Assembly: GCF_001704275.1 (NCBI RefSeq)
Contig: NZ_CP011533.1
Span: 8,990,001 to 9,054,000 of the forward strand
Origin: Streptomyces noursei ATCC 11455
GTDB taxonomy: Bacteria > Actinomycetota > Actinomycetes > Streptomycetales > Streptomycetaceae
Reading direction: 5' to 3'
DNA length: 64,000 bases
Position 1 is the stretch's first letter; every line of letters begins with the position of its first letter. Shown piece by piece: positions 9,000 through 18,043 of this stretch. The notes below the pieces were generated by a model. It was not told the DNA's origin, made no database searches, and worked only from the letters and a program-made list of their open reading frames with translations. The position numbers were made by a program, and so were the translations under genes.

Positions 9000-9626
9000 T
9001 CAGGACTCCTCCTCCCACAACGGATGCTCCCGTCTGGCCCAGGCGCGCGAGACATGGCCGGTGCGCAGCCCGCGGCGGGCCTCCGGATCGCGGGCCGCCA
9101 TCCGCACATGGCCGATGACGAGGACGCCGACGAACAGGGCGATCCAGTCGTGGACGAAGGTCGCCCCGGTCCGCCAGAGCAGCGGCACCAGGCTCGGGAA
9201 CCACAGGATCAGGCCGGTACCGATCATGACGAGCCCGGCTCCGGCGACCAATGCCGCATACAGTTTCTGCCCGGCGTTGAACTTTCCCGACGGGCGGTGG
9301 TGCCCGCGCAGGGCCGCTCTCACCCAGCCGCGGTCCTGCGGGCCGAACCGGTTCAGCCGGCCCAGATCCGCCCGGAAGGCCCGTGAGACCAGCCCCGCCA
9401 GCAACGGTACCGGCAGGGCGATCCCCGCCCACTCGTGCAGGGTGACCAGCAGGTTGCGGCGGCCGACGAGTTGGGCCAGGTACGGCACGTACAGGCAGGC
9501 CGCGGTGAGCAGCATGACGCCCATCAGCGCCGCCGTGGCCCGGTGCACCCACCGCTCCGCGGCGGTGAACCGCCGCAGCCTCTCCGCATCGCGCACCGGG
9601 GCCGGCCGTTCAGTCGATGCTGGCAT
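9000..9626 (-). CDS. Cytochrome b561-like membrane subunit (molybdoenzyme partner)
   Basis: 208 residues, four hydrophobic segments. Conserved His residues stand in RWVHRATAALMG, TLHEWAGIALP, FVHDWIALF and VIGHVRM, matching the haem-b ligand layout of formate-dehydrogenase gamma and cytochrome b561 proteins. The start codon overlaps the end of the molybdopterin oxidoreductase gene by 17 bases, so it probably anchors that enzyme and passes its electrons to the membrane quinone pool. Confidence 0.82.
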   Translation of the reverse strand: MPASTERPAPVRDAERLRRFTAAERWVHRATAALMGVMLLTAACLYVPYLAQLVGRRNLLVTLHEWAGIALPVPLLAGLVSRAFRADLGRLNRFGPQDRGWVRAALRGHHRPSGKFNAGQKLYAALVAGAGLVMIGTGLILWFPSLVPLLWRTGATFVHDWIALFVGVLVIGHVRMAARDPEARRGLRTGHVSRAWARREHPLWEEES

Positions 9627-10326
9627 CGTCCCGCCCGTTCGATCGGCCGACCCAGGCGTCCACGTCGTACCCGCGCTCTTCCCAATATCCGGGCTGCACA
9701 CGGTCGGTGACCGTGATGCCGGACAGCCACTTCGCCGACTTGTAGAAGTACATCGGCGCGGCGTACAGCCGGACCGGCCCGCCGTGCGCGTGCGTCACGG
9801 GCCGGTCGTCCATCGCGTAGGCGACCAGCATGTCGGGCCGCCGGGCCTGGTCCAGGGTCAGGCTCTCGGTGTACACGCCGTCGAAGCAGGTGAACCGCAC
9901 GGCCTTGGCGCCCGGCTTCGCCCCCGCCGCGTCGAGCAGATGGGACAGCCGTACACCCGTGAACGGCGTCCGCGGCACCCGCCAGCCGGTGACGCACTGC
10001 ACGTCCTTGACCATCCGGGTGCGCGGCAGACCCTGGAGGTCCGCCAGCGTGTACGCCGTCGGACGCGCGACGAGCCCGTCCACGGTGAGGCGGTAGTCGG
10101 CGGCGGTGCGTTGCGGGACCGAGGGGGCCACCGAGTAGAACCGGAAGTCACCGGAGCCGGGCAACAGGCCCGTGATGCCGGTGGGATCCGTCTCGCGCAC
10201 GCCGGCGAACACCCCGTTGAGGCTGTCCTGCAGCGGCGCCCCGACCGCCACGCCCACGGCGCCGAGCCCGAGCATTCCCAGGACCAATCGCCGACCGACG
10301 GGCCTGCCTTGCCTTTCACTGACCAT
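9610..10326 (-). CDS. Sulfite-oxidase-type molybdopterin oxidoreductase
   Basis: 238 residues. An N-terminal signal anchor with paired Arg (GRRLVLGMLGLGAVG) suggests Tat export. The Moco domain follows, with the Mo-ligating Cys in KDVQCVTGWRV and a downstream GGPVRLYAAPMYFYKSAKW segment typical of YedY/MsrP-like enzymes. It lacks the dimerisation domain of true sulfite oxidases. It is co-transcribed with the cytochrome b-like gene. The likely role is reduction or oxidation of a small sulfur or N-oxide compound, or methionine sulfoxide repair outside the membrane; the substrate is not readable. ATG start at 10324-10326. Confidence 0.82.
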   Translation of the reverse strand: MVSERQGRPVGRRLVLGMLGLGAVGVAVGAPLQDSLNGVFAGVRETDPTGITGLLPGSGDFRFYSVAPSVPQRTAADYRLTVDGLVARPTAYTLADLQGLPRTRMVKDVQCVTGWRVPRTPFTGVRLSHLLDAAGAKPGAKAVRFTCFDGVYTESLTLDQARRPDMLVAYAMDDRPVTHAHGGPVRLYAAPMYFYKSAKWLSGITVTDRVQPGYWEERGYDVDAWVGRSNGRDDASID

Positions 10327-10439
10327 GCGACCAGCACAGCACCGGTTCGGGGCCGCCGACCACCCCGCGCGCCCGGCCGTCAGCGATTCGTAAGACCCGG
10401 AGCCGCTGCCTGCCACGGCAGGCGCAGCCCCGGGAGCGG

Positions 10440-10681
10440 CAGGTGGAGAACGTCCACGGCACCGGAGCTTCGGTGCCGTTGTACCAGACAGGGGAGACGC
10501 ACTGCTTGGGAAGCGGTTCGGCCGGGGCCTGGGAGCCCTTGGTCCAGAAGCAGGTGGAGCCGTCCTCGTCGGTGAAGACGCCGTCACCGCTGTTGCCGTT
10601 CCGCACGTCGAGGTTCCGGCCGCCGTTGGCCGAGGGGAAGTGGCCTTGGGGCGGCGCCTCTTGGGGTGTCGGGGCGGGTGA
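10440..10681 (-). pseudogene. Coding-like remnant of a secreted, Cys/Trp-containing protein
   Basis: Directly after the SDR stop codon, and in the same frame, the minus strand reads on for about 80 codons with strict G/C3 bias. Segments include FPSANGGRNLDVRNGNSG, DEDGSTCFWTKGSQA and KQCVSPVWYNGTEAPV, typical of small extracellular domains. There is no proper start (a GTG at 10604-10606 is possible) and the frame decays into low-quality sequence after about 10440. It looks like a gene fragment. It fills most of the otherwise empty 10327-10681 interval. Confidence 0.35.
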
Positions 10682-11494
10682 TCAGCCGAGGCGTCCGAAG
10701 GCGAGCAGGTCGAGAAGCGTGGGGCCACCGACGTACGCGGACACGCCCGCATCGATGGTCAGGCAACTGCCGGTCACCATGGACGAGGCGTCAGCGGCCA
10801 GGTAGACGGCGGAGTCGGCGATCTCGTCGGGGGTGCCCCACCGGCGCATCGGCACGGCGTGCATCAGTCCGGCCGACACCTGTGGGTTCTCGCGGACCGC
10901 CGCGGTTTCCGCGGTGGCGGTCCAACCCGGGAGGATCGCGTTGACCCGGACACCGGCCGGCGCCCATTCCGCGCCCAGGGTCCGGGTCAGGGCGATGACT
11001 GCCGCCTTCGAGACCGCGATGGTGGAACGGGAGGGGACGCCGGCCACACCCGCCACCGAGGACACGTTGATCACCGATCCGGTGCCCCGTTCCAGAAGGT
11101 GCGGGCCCGCGGCACGGCAGAAGTGCAGTACCGATGCGAAGTTGAGGCGCATGTCGCGCTGCCAGGCATCGACCGGGATCTCCAGGAACGGGCCTGCGGT
11201 GGGCGTGCCACCCGCGACGTTGGCGACGATGTCCAGGCAGCCGAGCGCGCCGATCGCTTCGGACACGGCGGCGTGAATCTGTTCCTCCTCGACGACGTCG
11301 CAGGTCAGTGCCACGGCCTTGCGGCCGAACCGCCCAATCTCCGCGGCGAGTTCCGACAGGTCGTCGGTGCTGCGCGCGAGGACGGCGACATCGGCGCCCG
11401 CTTGCGCGAAGGCCCGGGCGATGGAGCGTCCGATGCCGCGTGACGCCCCGGTCACCAGGGCCTTCCTGCCGTCGAGGTCAAATCGAGAGGGCAC
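10682..11494 (-). CDS. SDR-family oxidoreductase lacking the catalytic Tyr
   Basis: 270 residues. The NAD(P) glycine motif GASRGIG, the NVAGG motif and the catalytic-Ser region NVSSVAG are present, and the C-terminus matches the FabG-like class (VRVNAILPGWT, GTPDEIADSAVYLAADASSMVTG). At the YxxxK motif the sequence reads IAVSK, so the proton-donating Tyr is Ile while the Lys remains. It may be inactive, use another donor, or bind a ligand. Start at GTG 11492-11494; the frame continues upstream through a Gly-Cys repeat that is the translated GCAGCC microsatellite and is not protein-like. It is divergent from the lipid-type operon. Confidence 0.8.
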   Translation of the reverse strand: MPSRFDLDGRKALVTGASRGIGRSIARAFAQAGADVAVLARSTDDLSELAAEIGRFGRKAVALTCDVVEEEQIHAAVSEAIGALGCLDIVANVAGGTPTAGPFLEIPVDAWQRDMRLNFASVLHFCRAAGPHLLERGTGSVINVSSVAGVAGVPSRSTIAVSKAAVIALTRTLGAEWAPAGVRVNAILPGWTATAETAAVRENPQVSAGLMHAVPMRRWGTPDEIADSAVYLAADASSMVTGSCLTIDAGVSAYVGGPTLLDLLAFGRLG

Positions 11495-11832
11495 GGCGCA
11501 TCTCGCTTTCTCTCGGTCTTCCTTGGTCTTGTGTTTGTGTTGCTGTCTCGCGTCGCTGTGTGGGATGCCCTGGACCGGATGACTGCTGTGGTGCTCGCAG
11601 CCGCAGCCGCAGCCGCAGCCGCAGCCGCAGCCGCAGCCGCCGGTGTGCGAAGCGTCGGCGGCCGGCGGTGGCCGGGGCAAGCCCGGTTCCACTGCGCGGA
11701 ACGGCCGCCGCGCCCTGGTGGGAGCCGGCAGGCGGGTCTGTTCCGCTCTCCGGAACTCCCGGTTTTGCCACCGGTCGGGGCGCCCTACGCTCTCGGCATC
11801 GGACGACGGTGTGCCGAGAAGGAGGTCATGCC
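11495..11832. promoter_or_regulatory. Divergent intergenic region, SDR gene versus adenylating-enzyme operon
   Basis: 338 bases without a gene. It must hold the promoters of both directions. It contains a GCAGCC tandem repeat (11597-11638). A ggaggtc ribosome site starting at 11821 serves the ATG at 11833. No clear -10/-35 pair was picked. Confidence 0.5.
11597..11638. repeat. Perfect hexanucleotide tandem repeat (GCAGCC)7
   Basis: Seven perfect head-to-tail copies of GCAGCC lie between the divergent SDR gene and the operon that begins at 11833. The tract is about 200 bases from the operon start codon, so copy-number slippage could change promoter spacing. It is not inside a convincing reading frame. 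Confidence 0.9.
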
Positions 11833-13554
11833 ATGTCCTCGCGAATGTCCGGGCAGCGCGGTGAACTGCCCCCGTTCCTCACCGCATACGCGCCGACCCG
11901 TGGCGCGCAGCGGATCCTTCCCCGATTCCTCGGTGGCCGGCCTCTGGCCACCGGGCGCATCGGCGAAGCCTGGCACGTGGCGGCGCAGCGCAATCCGTCC
12001 CAACTGCTGATCGCCGACCGGCCGCCCGACATCGACCCCCAGGGCCCGGCGGTGCGGACCCTCACGCAATGGGCGTCGCTGGTCGACGAGACCACGGCCT
12101 GGCTCCACGCGCTGGGGGTACGTGCCTGGGACCGGGTGGCCGTCCTCAAGGCCAACCACTTCGACCTGCTGGTGATTTCCTCGGCCGTGGCCCGGATCGG
12201 GGCCATCCCCGCGCCGCTGTCCGGCACGTACGGCCCGCCGGTGGACGGCGCTCCGGTCAGCCATACCCTGCTCCGGCGCCTTGAGCGGCCGTTCCTGGTC
12301 ACCGACCGGGCCCACCTCGACGGCTGCGGCCTGGAGCCTGCCGCGCTCGCCGCACTGACCCGCCGCACGGTGTGCGTCGACGACACCGGCGGCCGGCTCG
12401 ACGTGGTGGACCTGGCGAGCCTGCGGGGCGGTGCCGTGCCTACCGCACGGCTCCGGGCGCCCGACGAGCCGATGTGGGTGACGCACACCTCGGGTACCAC
12501 CGGTGTGCCCAAACTCGTGATGCACTCGGCCACATCGGCGCACGCCATGGACCTGGTCGAGGCTGAGCGCTGGCCGCTGTGGATGGGGCAGCGGGACACC
12601 TGGGCGTTCTGCGACCCGTTCTGGCACGAGCGGACGATGGCCTTTCAGCTCTCCCTGGCGACCATCGGGCTGCGCATGATCATGCTCTCCGACGCCAGGT
12701 CGCCGGCGGTGCGCCGACTGTTGATCGAGTACCGGCCCACCGTCGTGGAGGCCATGCCCAACATGTTCCTCTCCTGGGAGGACCTCGCGCGGGATCCGGA
12801 CCGTCCGTTCGGCAATGTGCGGCTGTTCCTCAACTCGTTCGACGCGATCCACACCCGCACCATGCGTACCCTCCTCGATGCCAGCGACCGCCGCCTCCCG
12901 CTGTGGATCCAGGCATGGAGCCAGAGCGAGTGCGGCCCGATCGCCCTGCGGCCGTACGCGCGCCGGTCGGTCCGGCACCGCGGCAAGCGGCCACCGGTCA
13001 ACCAGAGCCTGGGCCGGCCGGTCCCGGGGTACGGGAAGATCCGGGCGGTGGACCCGGAGACCGGACGTCCGGTGCGCCGCGGCCGTGTCGGCCTCATCGA
13101 GTTCTCCCAACCGGGTCGCTGCCTGGCCTACGTCGGGGAGCAGGACCGGCACGAGCTCAAGCGCAACGGCGACTGGTGGAACACCGGCGACCTGGGTGTG
13201 ATCAACCGGTTCGGGATGGTCAGGCTGGTCGACCGCGAGGTCGACCGTATCGCCGGCGGCAGCGCCATCGAGCTGGAGGACGTCCTGTTGGACCGCCTGC
13301 CCCAGCTGACCGAGATCGTCATCCTGCCGGCCGTACGGCGACGGCCCCTACCGGTCTACAGCACTGTGGGCGACCGCCCCCTCGATCCGGGGGAGTGGCA
13401 GCGTGCGGTCCGGGACCTGCCCGATCTGGCGGAGCCGGTCCGGATCGCCTGGGAGGAGTTCCCGCGGACCGGCACCTGGAAGATCGCCAGGGGACGGCTC
13501 CGGGAGCGGCTGATGCCCGGTGCCCGGCCCGTCGGCACGGGCCGATGGACGTGA
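11833..13554 (+). CDS. AMP-dependent synthetase/ligase, first gene of a lipid-type operon
   Basis: 573 residues of the ANL superfamily. Visible motifs: phosphate loop THTSGTTGVPK, an A5-like AWSQSECGPIAL, the hinge-region WNTGDLGVINRFGMVRLVDRE and a C-terminal Lys segment (RTGTWKIARGRL). It should adenylate a carboxylic acid and pass it to CoA or to the carrier protein encoded downstream. The N-terminal domain does not match a standard NRPS A domain, and the substrate is unknown. A GGAGGTC site sits correctly before the ATG. It overlaps the next gene by 10 bases. Confidence 0.85.
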   Translation: MSSRMSGQRGELPPFLTAYAPTRGAQRILPRFLGGRPLATGRIGEAWHVAAQRNPSQLLIADRPPDIDPQGPAVRTLTQWASLVDETTAWLHALGVRAWDRVAVLKANHFDLLVISSAVARIGAIPAPLSGTYGPPVDGAPVSHTLLRRLERPFLVTDRAHLDGCGLEPAALAALTRRTVCVDDTGGRLDVVDLASLRGGAVPTARLRAPDEPMWVTHTSGTTGVPKLVMHSATSAHAMDLVEAERWPLWMGQRDTWAFCDPFWHERTMAFQLSLATIGLRMIMLSDARSPAVRRLLIEYRPTVVEAMPNMFLSWEDLARDPDRPFGNVRLFLNSFDAIHTRTMRTLLDASDRRLPLWIQAWSQSECGPIALRPYARRSVRHRGKRPPVNQSLGRPVPGYGKIRAVDPETGRPVRRGRVGLIEFSQPGRCLAYVGEQDRHELKRNGDWWNTGDLGVINRFGMVRLVDREVDRIAGGSAIELEDVLLDRLPQLTEIVILPAVRRRPLPVYSTVGDRPLDPGEWQRAVRDLPDLAEPVRIAWEEFPRTGTWKIARGRLRERLMPGARPVGTGRWT

Positions 13555-15203
13555 GCGGGCCGGGCACGGCCGGGGCCACGCTCACCGAACTGCTGGAGTG
13601 CGCCGCCTCCGGCACCGGTGTCGCGCGGTTCCTCGGGATGCCCGGGGGCCCGTCCGTTCAACAGGTGCCGTTCGCACAGCTGTGGCGCCGTTCCGAGGCC
13701 GCCGCCGCGTACTTCCGGGAGTCGGCCGGGTCCCCGGGGGAACCGGTCGGCCTGCTGATGACAGCGGCACCGGACTGCCTCGCCGCACTGCTGGGTGCCT
13801 GGCGAGCGGGGCTGACCGCGGTCTCGCTCCCACAGCCGGGCCGCGGCGTCACGGCCGTGGAGCACCGGGCCGCCCTGGTGGAGATCTGCCGGCGGATGGA
13901 GATCGCACTGGTCGCCGTCCCCGGGTCGGCCCTCGGCCTGGCCGAGGGCGTGGCGCGGCACGTCGTCGATGTCGCCGCGTGCGCGGGGTTCGGCCGCCGT
14001 TGGGAGGCCGCCGGCGCGGGCGACCTGGTGCAGTTCTCCTCCGGAAGCACCGGCACGGTCAAGGGCGTCCACCTGACGTCCCGGGCGCTGGCCGCCAACG
14101 TCCTGGCGCTGCTGGACCGGTTGGGAAGTGCGGCGGAGGGGCTGGTGTGCTGCTCCTGGTGCCCGCTCTCGCACGACATGGGGCTGGTCGCCGCCACCCT
14201 GGCCCCACTGGTCGGCATGGGCCGACCCTGCGGCGCCCGGGAGGTGACCCTCATGCCGCCGCACTGGTTCCTCCGCAGCTGGCTGCCGGTCTGCTCGGCA
14301 CGGTCGGCCACTGTGACCTACACACCGAACTTCGCCCTCGACCTGGCGGCGCGGCAGCTTCGCGCCGGCGGCAGTCCCGGCTGCGACCTGAGCACCCTGC
14401 GGGCCGTCGTCGTCGGCGCGGAACCCGTGCGTGGGGAGAGCCTGCGCCGGTTCGCCGCCGCGACGGCGCCGTACGGCTTCGACGAGACCGCCCTGTGCCC
14501 GGGCTACGGCATGGCCGAGGTGTCGGTCGCGGTCAGCCTGGTGGCACCCGCCCGGCACTGGACCTCGGTGCAGGTGGACACGTCCGCCCTCGGAGAGCTG
14601 CGCTGGGAACCGGCACCGACCGGCCTCGAACTGGTCTCCTGCGGCCCGCCGGTGGCCGGCGTCCAGGTCCGGGTCCCCGGCCGGGTGGGGCGGATCGAGG
14701 TGTCCGGCGACTGCCTGATGACCGGCTACACCGGCGACACCGTGCCGCACTGGTCCGACGGCTGGCTGGTCACCGACGACCTGGCCACCATCCAGGACGG
14801 CGAGCTGTACATCGTGGGGCGGGCCGACGACGTCATCCTCACTGCGGGCCGCACCCTCTACCCGGCCGACCTGGAGGCGACCGCGAGCGGGATCCTGGCC
14901 ATCGGGACGGACCACTGCGCGGTCGTCGCGGACGGCGAGGGCGGGTACGTGGTCGTCGCCGAGCGGCGGCGCAACGACAGCCAGTCGCTGCGGAGCTGGC
15001 AGGAGGCATGCCGTCGGGCCAGGCGCAAACTGGTCGAACGGCACGGCATCGGACCCTCGGCGGGCATCGTCATCCCACCCGGAACCATGCCCCGCACCTC
15101 AAGCGGCAAGTTGCAGCGCACCCGTCTCCGATCCCTCTACCGCCATGACCAGTTGAGCGAAGAGACCGCGGTGCGCTTCGGCGTCCCGCACCGCGGCGGG
15201 TGA
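13545..15203 (+). CDS. Fatty-acyl-AMP ligase (FAAL)-like enzyme
   Basis: 552 residues. FAAL-type hallmarks: QFSSGSTGTVKGVHLT phosphate loop, CPLSHDMGLVAATLAPLV, the MPPHWFLRSWL segment, VVVGAEPVRGESLRRF and YGMAEVSVAVSLVAP, ending in PRTSSGKLQRTRL with the catalytic Lys. FAALs make acyl-adenylates from free fatty acids and load acyl carrier proteins rather than CoA. The carrier at 17720 in the same operon is the natural partner. It overlaps the previous gene and its own stop codon overlaps a GTG start. Confidence 0.85.
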   Translation: MDVSGPGTAGATLTELLECAASGTGVARFLGMPGGPSVQQVPFAQLWRRSEAAAAYFRESAGSPGEPVGLLMTAAPDCLAALLGAWRAGLTAVSLPQPGRGVTAVEHRAALVEICRRMEIALVAVPGSALGLAEGVARHVVDVAACAGFGRRWEAAGAGDLVQFSSGSTGTVKGVHLTSRALAANVLALLDRLGSAAEGLVCCSWCPLSHDMGLVAATLAPLVGMGRPCGAREVTLMPPHWFLRSWLPVCSARSATVTYTPNFALDLAARQLRAGGSPGCDLSTLRAVVVGAEPVRGESLRRFAAATAPYGFDETALCPGYGMAEVSVAVSLVAPARHWTSVQVDTSALGELRWEPAPTGLELVSCGPPVAGVQVRVPGRVGRIEVSGDCLMTGYTGDTVPHWSDGWLVTDDLATIQDGELYIVGRADDVILTAGRTLYPADLEATASGILAIGTDHCAVVADGEGGYVVVAERRRNDSQSLRSWQEACRRARRKLVERHGIGPSAGIVIPPGTMPRTSSGKLQRTRLRSLYRHDQLSEETAVRFGVPHRGG

Positions 15204-16042
15204 CACCGATGGCACGCCACTGCCGGTACACGCTGCCGTGCGACACCAGTCTGTTCACCCCGCAGCAGCTCCAGCCCGTCATGGCGGGCCGCATCGCCAA
15301 CACGGCCATGGCCCGCTGGCTCCACGACCACCTGGTCAGCTACCGCAGACTGCTGACCGAGTACCACACCGGCCTGGTGGTGTGGTCGGTCGGCATCCGC
15401 TACGAGCACCCGTTGCGCTTCGACGACGCCGACACACTGCTGATCACGGTCGAAGGACGCACCAGGCACGGTGGACGGCAGATGGAGTGGACGACCCGCA
15501 TCGGCACCCACAGCGACGCCCGGCACATCCCGGACGCGGCGGTGCGGGTGCACTTGGTGGCTCTCCCCGTCCGCCTGGACGGGGACGCCGCACTCTCCGC
15601 GCGGCCCGCACCCCTTCCGCCGGAGCTGCTCCGTCGCTTCCCCGCGGAGGAGGACCCCGACACCCCCTGCCTGTCCCCGGTCCCCGCCCTCCGCCACGAC
15701 CTGGAGCGCACCGAACCTCCGCTGGCCCGCTCCCGCACACCGTTCCTGATCCATCGGGCAGCCTGTGAGATGGCCGACCAATGGGCCTGGACCGAACTGG
15801 TCGCCCTGGCCGCGGCCGGCCGGGAACGCCTCGTCCTCGACCACGCGGCCGGCACCCCGCGACTGCGCGCGGCGCTCCAACAACCTCTGCGCCGCCTGGA
15901 TGCCCGACTCACCTCCCCAGCCGCCCTGTTCGATGCGGTCGAGGTGGACAGCCGTGCCTGGCCCGGGACCCCCCACCCGGCCTTCACCCACACGGTGCGC
16001 TGCCGGGGACGTGACCTGGCCAGGGTGGTGGAGCAATGGTGA
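15200..16042 (+). CDS. Double hot-dog-fold protein (thioesterase/dehydratase-like)
   Basis: 280 residues (start GTG 15200 in a GTGA overlap; ATG at 15209 is an alternative). The first half has the hot-dog layout: a helical MAGRIANTAMARWLHDHL segment, then VWSVGIRYEHPLRFDD and strands DTLLITVEGRT. A second module ends AFTHTVRCRGRDLARVVEQW. Such folds act as acyl-ACP thioesterases, dehydratases or, in natural-product clusters, acyltransferase/decarboxylases. In this operon it would act on an ACP-bound acyl chain. No catalytic residue can be fixed by eye. Confidence 0.55.
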   Translation: MTPMARHCRYTLPCDTSLFTPQQLQPVMAGRIANTAMARWLHDHLVSYRRLLTEYHTGLVVWSVGIRYEHPLRFDDADTLLITVEGRTRHGGRQMEWTTRIGTHSDARHIPDAAVRVHLVALPVRLDGDAALSARPAPLPPELLRRFPAEEDPDTPCLSPVPALRHDLERTEPPLARSRTPFLIHRAACEMADQWAWTELVALAAAGRERLVLDHAAGTPRLRAALQQPLRRLDARLTSPAALFDAVEVDSRAWPGTPHPAFTHTVRCRGRDLARVVEQW

Positions 16043-17760
16043 AGCCCGCCGCCCACCACCCGTCCACGGCCCTGGAAGCCGCACTCGGCGACCCGTTCGA
16101 CCCCGGTGCCCCCGTCTCGTACCACAGCCTCGTCACACTGGACGAGCGGGAGCAGCCTCCGCTCCACGGCTTCGCGGTGGCCAGACAGGGGGGCCTGGCC
16201 TCCTACCTGATTCCACGGCCGGACGGGGGACGGCTGACCTCCTTCGAGGAGACCCTCGACCTGCTGCGCGTCCTGGCTCGCCGCGACCCCGTCCTCTCGG
16301 TGGGGTACGGGGCCTCCCTCTTCGCCGCCCTGCCGGTGTGGATGTGGGGGACCGTGCCCCAGCGCACCCTGGTGGCCGAGCGCCTGACCGCCGGCGACTT
16401 CGGAGCCATCGCCATCAGCGAGGAGCTGGCCGGCAGCGATGTGCTCGCGACCGCGACGACGGCGACCCGCACCCCGGCGGGGTTTCGGCTGGCCGGCCGG
16501 AAATGGCCGGTCAGCAACGCCACCCGGGGCACCTTCTGCACCGTACTGGCGCGCAGCGGAACCCAACCGGGACTGTTCCTCCTGGACACCCGCTTCCTCC
16601 CGGCCGACCGGTTCCGACACCTGCCCCAGGTGCCCACGCACGGCCTGCGCGGCAACGACCTGAGCGGGCTGGACTTCGACCACTGCGAGGTCCCGGCCAC
16701 CGCGCAACTCGGCCCCCCTGGGCGCGGGGTGGAGATGCTGCTGACCGCCTCGTCCTACGCCCGCGTACTGGCCTGCGGTGTCGCCCTGGGCGCCGCCGAC
16801 GCCGCGCTCCGCATCGCCACCGCGCGAGCGCACGAGCGGCAGCTCTACGGCAGGCGGCTGCTGGCCCTGCCGCCGGTACGGGCACTTCTGTCGGAGGCAT
16901 GCCTGGACCTGCTGACCGCCGACTGCGTCGCCCGCGCGGCCGCCCGCGCCACCACGCTCAGCGCGAACCGCGCCCGACTGTGGACCTCGGTAGCCAAATA
17001 CGTGGTACCGCTGTTGTGCGAAAAGGTGGTCCGCAACGCCGCGCACGTGCTCAGCACACGCTTCTACCTGCGCGAGCCGACCGCCTCCGGCATGCTGCAG
17101 AAACTCGTCCGCGACCTCGCCGCGACGAGCATCGTCGACGGCACCTCCCCGGTGCAGCTGAACCTCATCGCCTCCGCCCTGCGCGGCGTCGGCGCCCCGC
17201 AGCCCCGGGGCCGGGCCGCCGGCCCGGACCTGGCCGACGTCTTCACACTGACGACACCCACCGCTGCCTGGCACCCCCGGGCGACCGGACCACGGCTCCA
17301 GCCCGTCGCACGGGACGAGATCGTCCAGGACTGGAGTGGCCCCTGCCTCCAGGGCCGATTCCGGCTCCTGGACGACGAACGAGCAACTCTACGACGGAAG
17401 TTCTCCCGACTGACGTGGTCCCACGGCACGCCCCGCGCGGCGTACGCGCTGGCCCACCGCCACTGCCTGCTGCACGCGGCCGCCGCCTGCGCACACACCT
17501 GGACGCACAATCACCGACTGTTGGAACCCGAACTCGCCGGCTCCGGCTGGCTGGCCGCCTGTTGGGACCGCCTGTTGACGATGCTGGGCCGCAAGCCCCC
17601 GCAGCCACCCGCAGCCACTACCGAGGACGCCCTCATCGACTGGCTCTCCCGCACCTGCCGCCAGGGGCGTTGGCCCTCCCCGTTCCCTCTTCCCCCGCCG
17701 AACGACCAAGGACCACCCGATGGACACACTGACCGCCGCGGCCCTGCTGCGCTCCCATGA
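16036..17760 (+). CDS. Acyl-CoA dehydrogenase-like flavoprotein 1 (long form)
   Basis: 574 residues, longer than the usual 380-400. The ACAD core is visible: AIAISEELAGSD, GFRLAGRKWPVSN, RVLACGVALGAAD, ARAHERQLYGRRL (FAD-contacting Arg) and AATSIVDGTSPVQLNLIA, where the usual catalytic EGT reads DGT. About 170 extra residues at the C-terminus are helical and Arg/His/Trp-rich. It should desaturate an acyl chain held on CoA or on the adjacent ACP. The ATG overlaps the previous stop by seven bases. Confidence 0.8.
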   Translation: MVKPAAHHPSTALEAALGDPFDPGAPVSYHSLVTLDEREQPPLHGFAVARQGGLASYLIPRPDGGRLTSFEETLDLLRVLARRDPVLSVGYGASLFAALPVWMWGTVPQRTLVAERLTAGDFGAIAISEELAGSDVLATATTATRTPAGFRLAGRKWPVSNATRGTFCTVLARSGTQPGLFLLDTRFLPADRFRHLPQVPTHGLRGNDLSGLDFDHCEVPATAQLGPPGRGVEMLLTASSYARVLACGVALGAADAALRIATARAHERQLYGRRLLALPPVRALLSEACLDLLTADCVARAAARATTLSANRARLWTSVAKYVVPLLCEKVVRNAAHVLSTRFYLREPTASGMLQKLVRDLAATSIVDGTSPVQLNLIASALRGVGAPQPRGRAAGPDLADVFTLTTPTAAWHPRATGPRLQPVARDEIVQDWSGPCLQGRFRLLDDERATLRRKFSRLTWSHGTPRAAYALAHRHCLLHAAAACAHTWTHNHRLLEPELAGSGWLAACWDRLLTMLGRKPPQPPAATTEDALIDWLSRTCRQGRWPSPFPLPPPNDQGPPDGHTDRRGPAALP

Positions 17761-18043
17761 CGTGGATCGCTACCCCCATGCCGCCGCCTATCTGCGGGCC
17801 CTGCTCGCCGGCTGCCTGGGCACCACACCCGACCGCATCACTCTTGAACAATCCCTGGACGCCCGGGGGTTCGATTCGGTGACCATCGCCGGCATCTCGG
17901 TGACCATCGAGGAAGACCTCGGCCTGCGCCTGCCGCTCGCCGACCTCACCACGACCCCGCTCGCCGACCTCGCCCGCCTCCTGGCGACCGACGCCCCCAC
18001 CGGAGAGAGGGGGGCGGGTGAGCATGGCCCTGCCGACCGATGA
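17720..18043 (+). CDS. Acyl carrier protein
   Basis: 107 residues. The phosphopantetheine site is Ser53 in GFDSVTI, followed by a helix-III region typical of ACPs (EEDLGLRLPLADL). The C-terminus is a short unstructured tail. AAGGA is seven bases ahead of the ATG. It overlaps the gene before it by 41 bases and the gene after it by 26. It is the only carrier in this operon, so the two adenylating enzymes, the hot-dog protein and both dehydrogenases probably work on substrate attached to it. Confidence 0.88.
   Translation: MDTLTAAALLRSHDVDRYPHAAAYLRALLAGCLGTTPDRITLEQSLDARGFDSVTIAGISVTIEEDLGLRLPLADLTTTPLADLARLLATDAPTGERGAGEHGPADR

Noticed and set aside
11495..11692. N-terminal extension of the SDR protein containing a Gly-Cys repeat
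   Set aside because: It is the translated GCAGCC microsatellite. A GTG at the start of the SDR fold explains the gene better.
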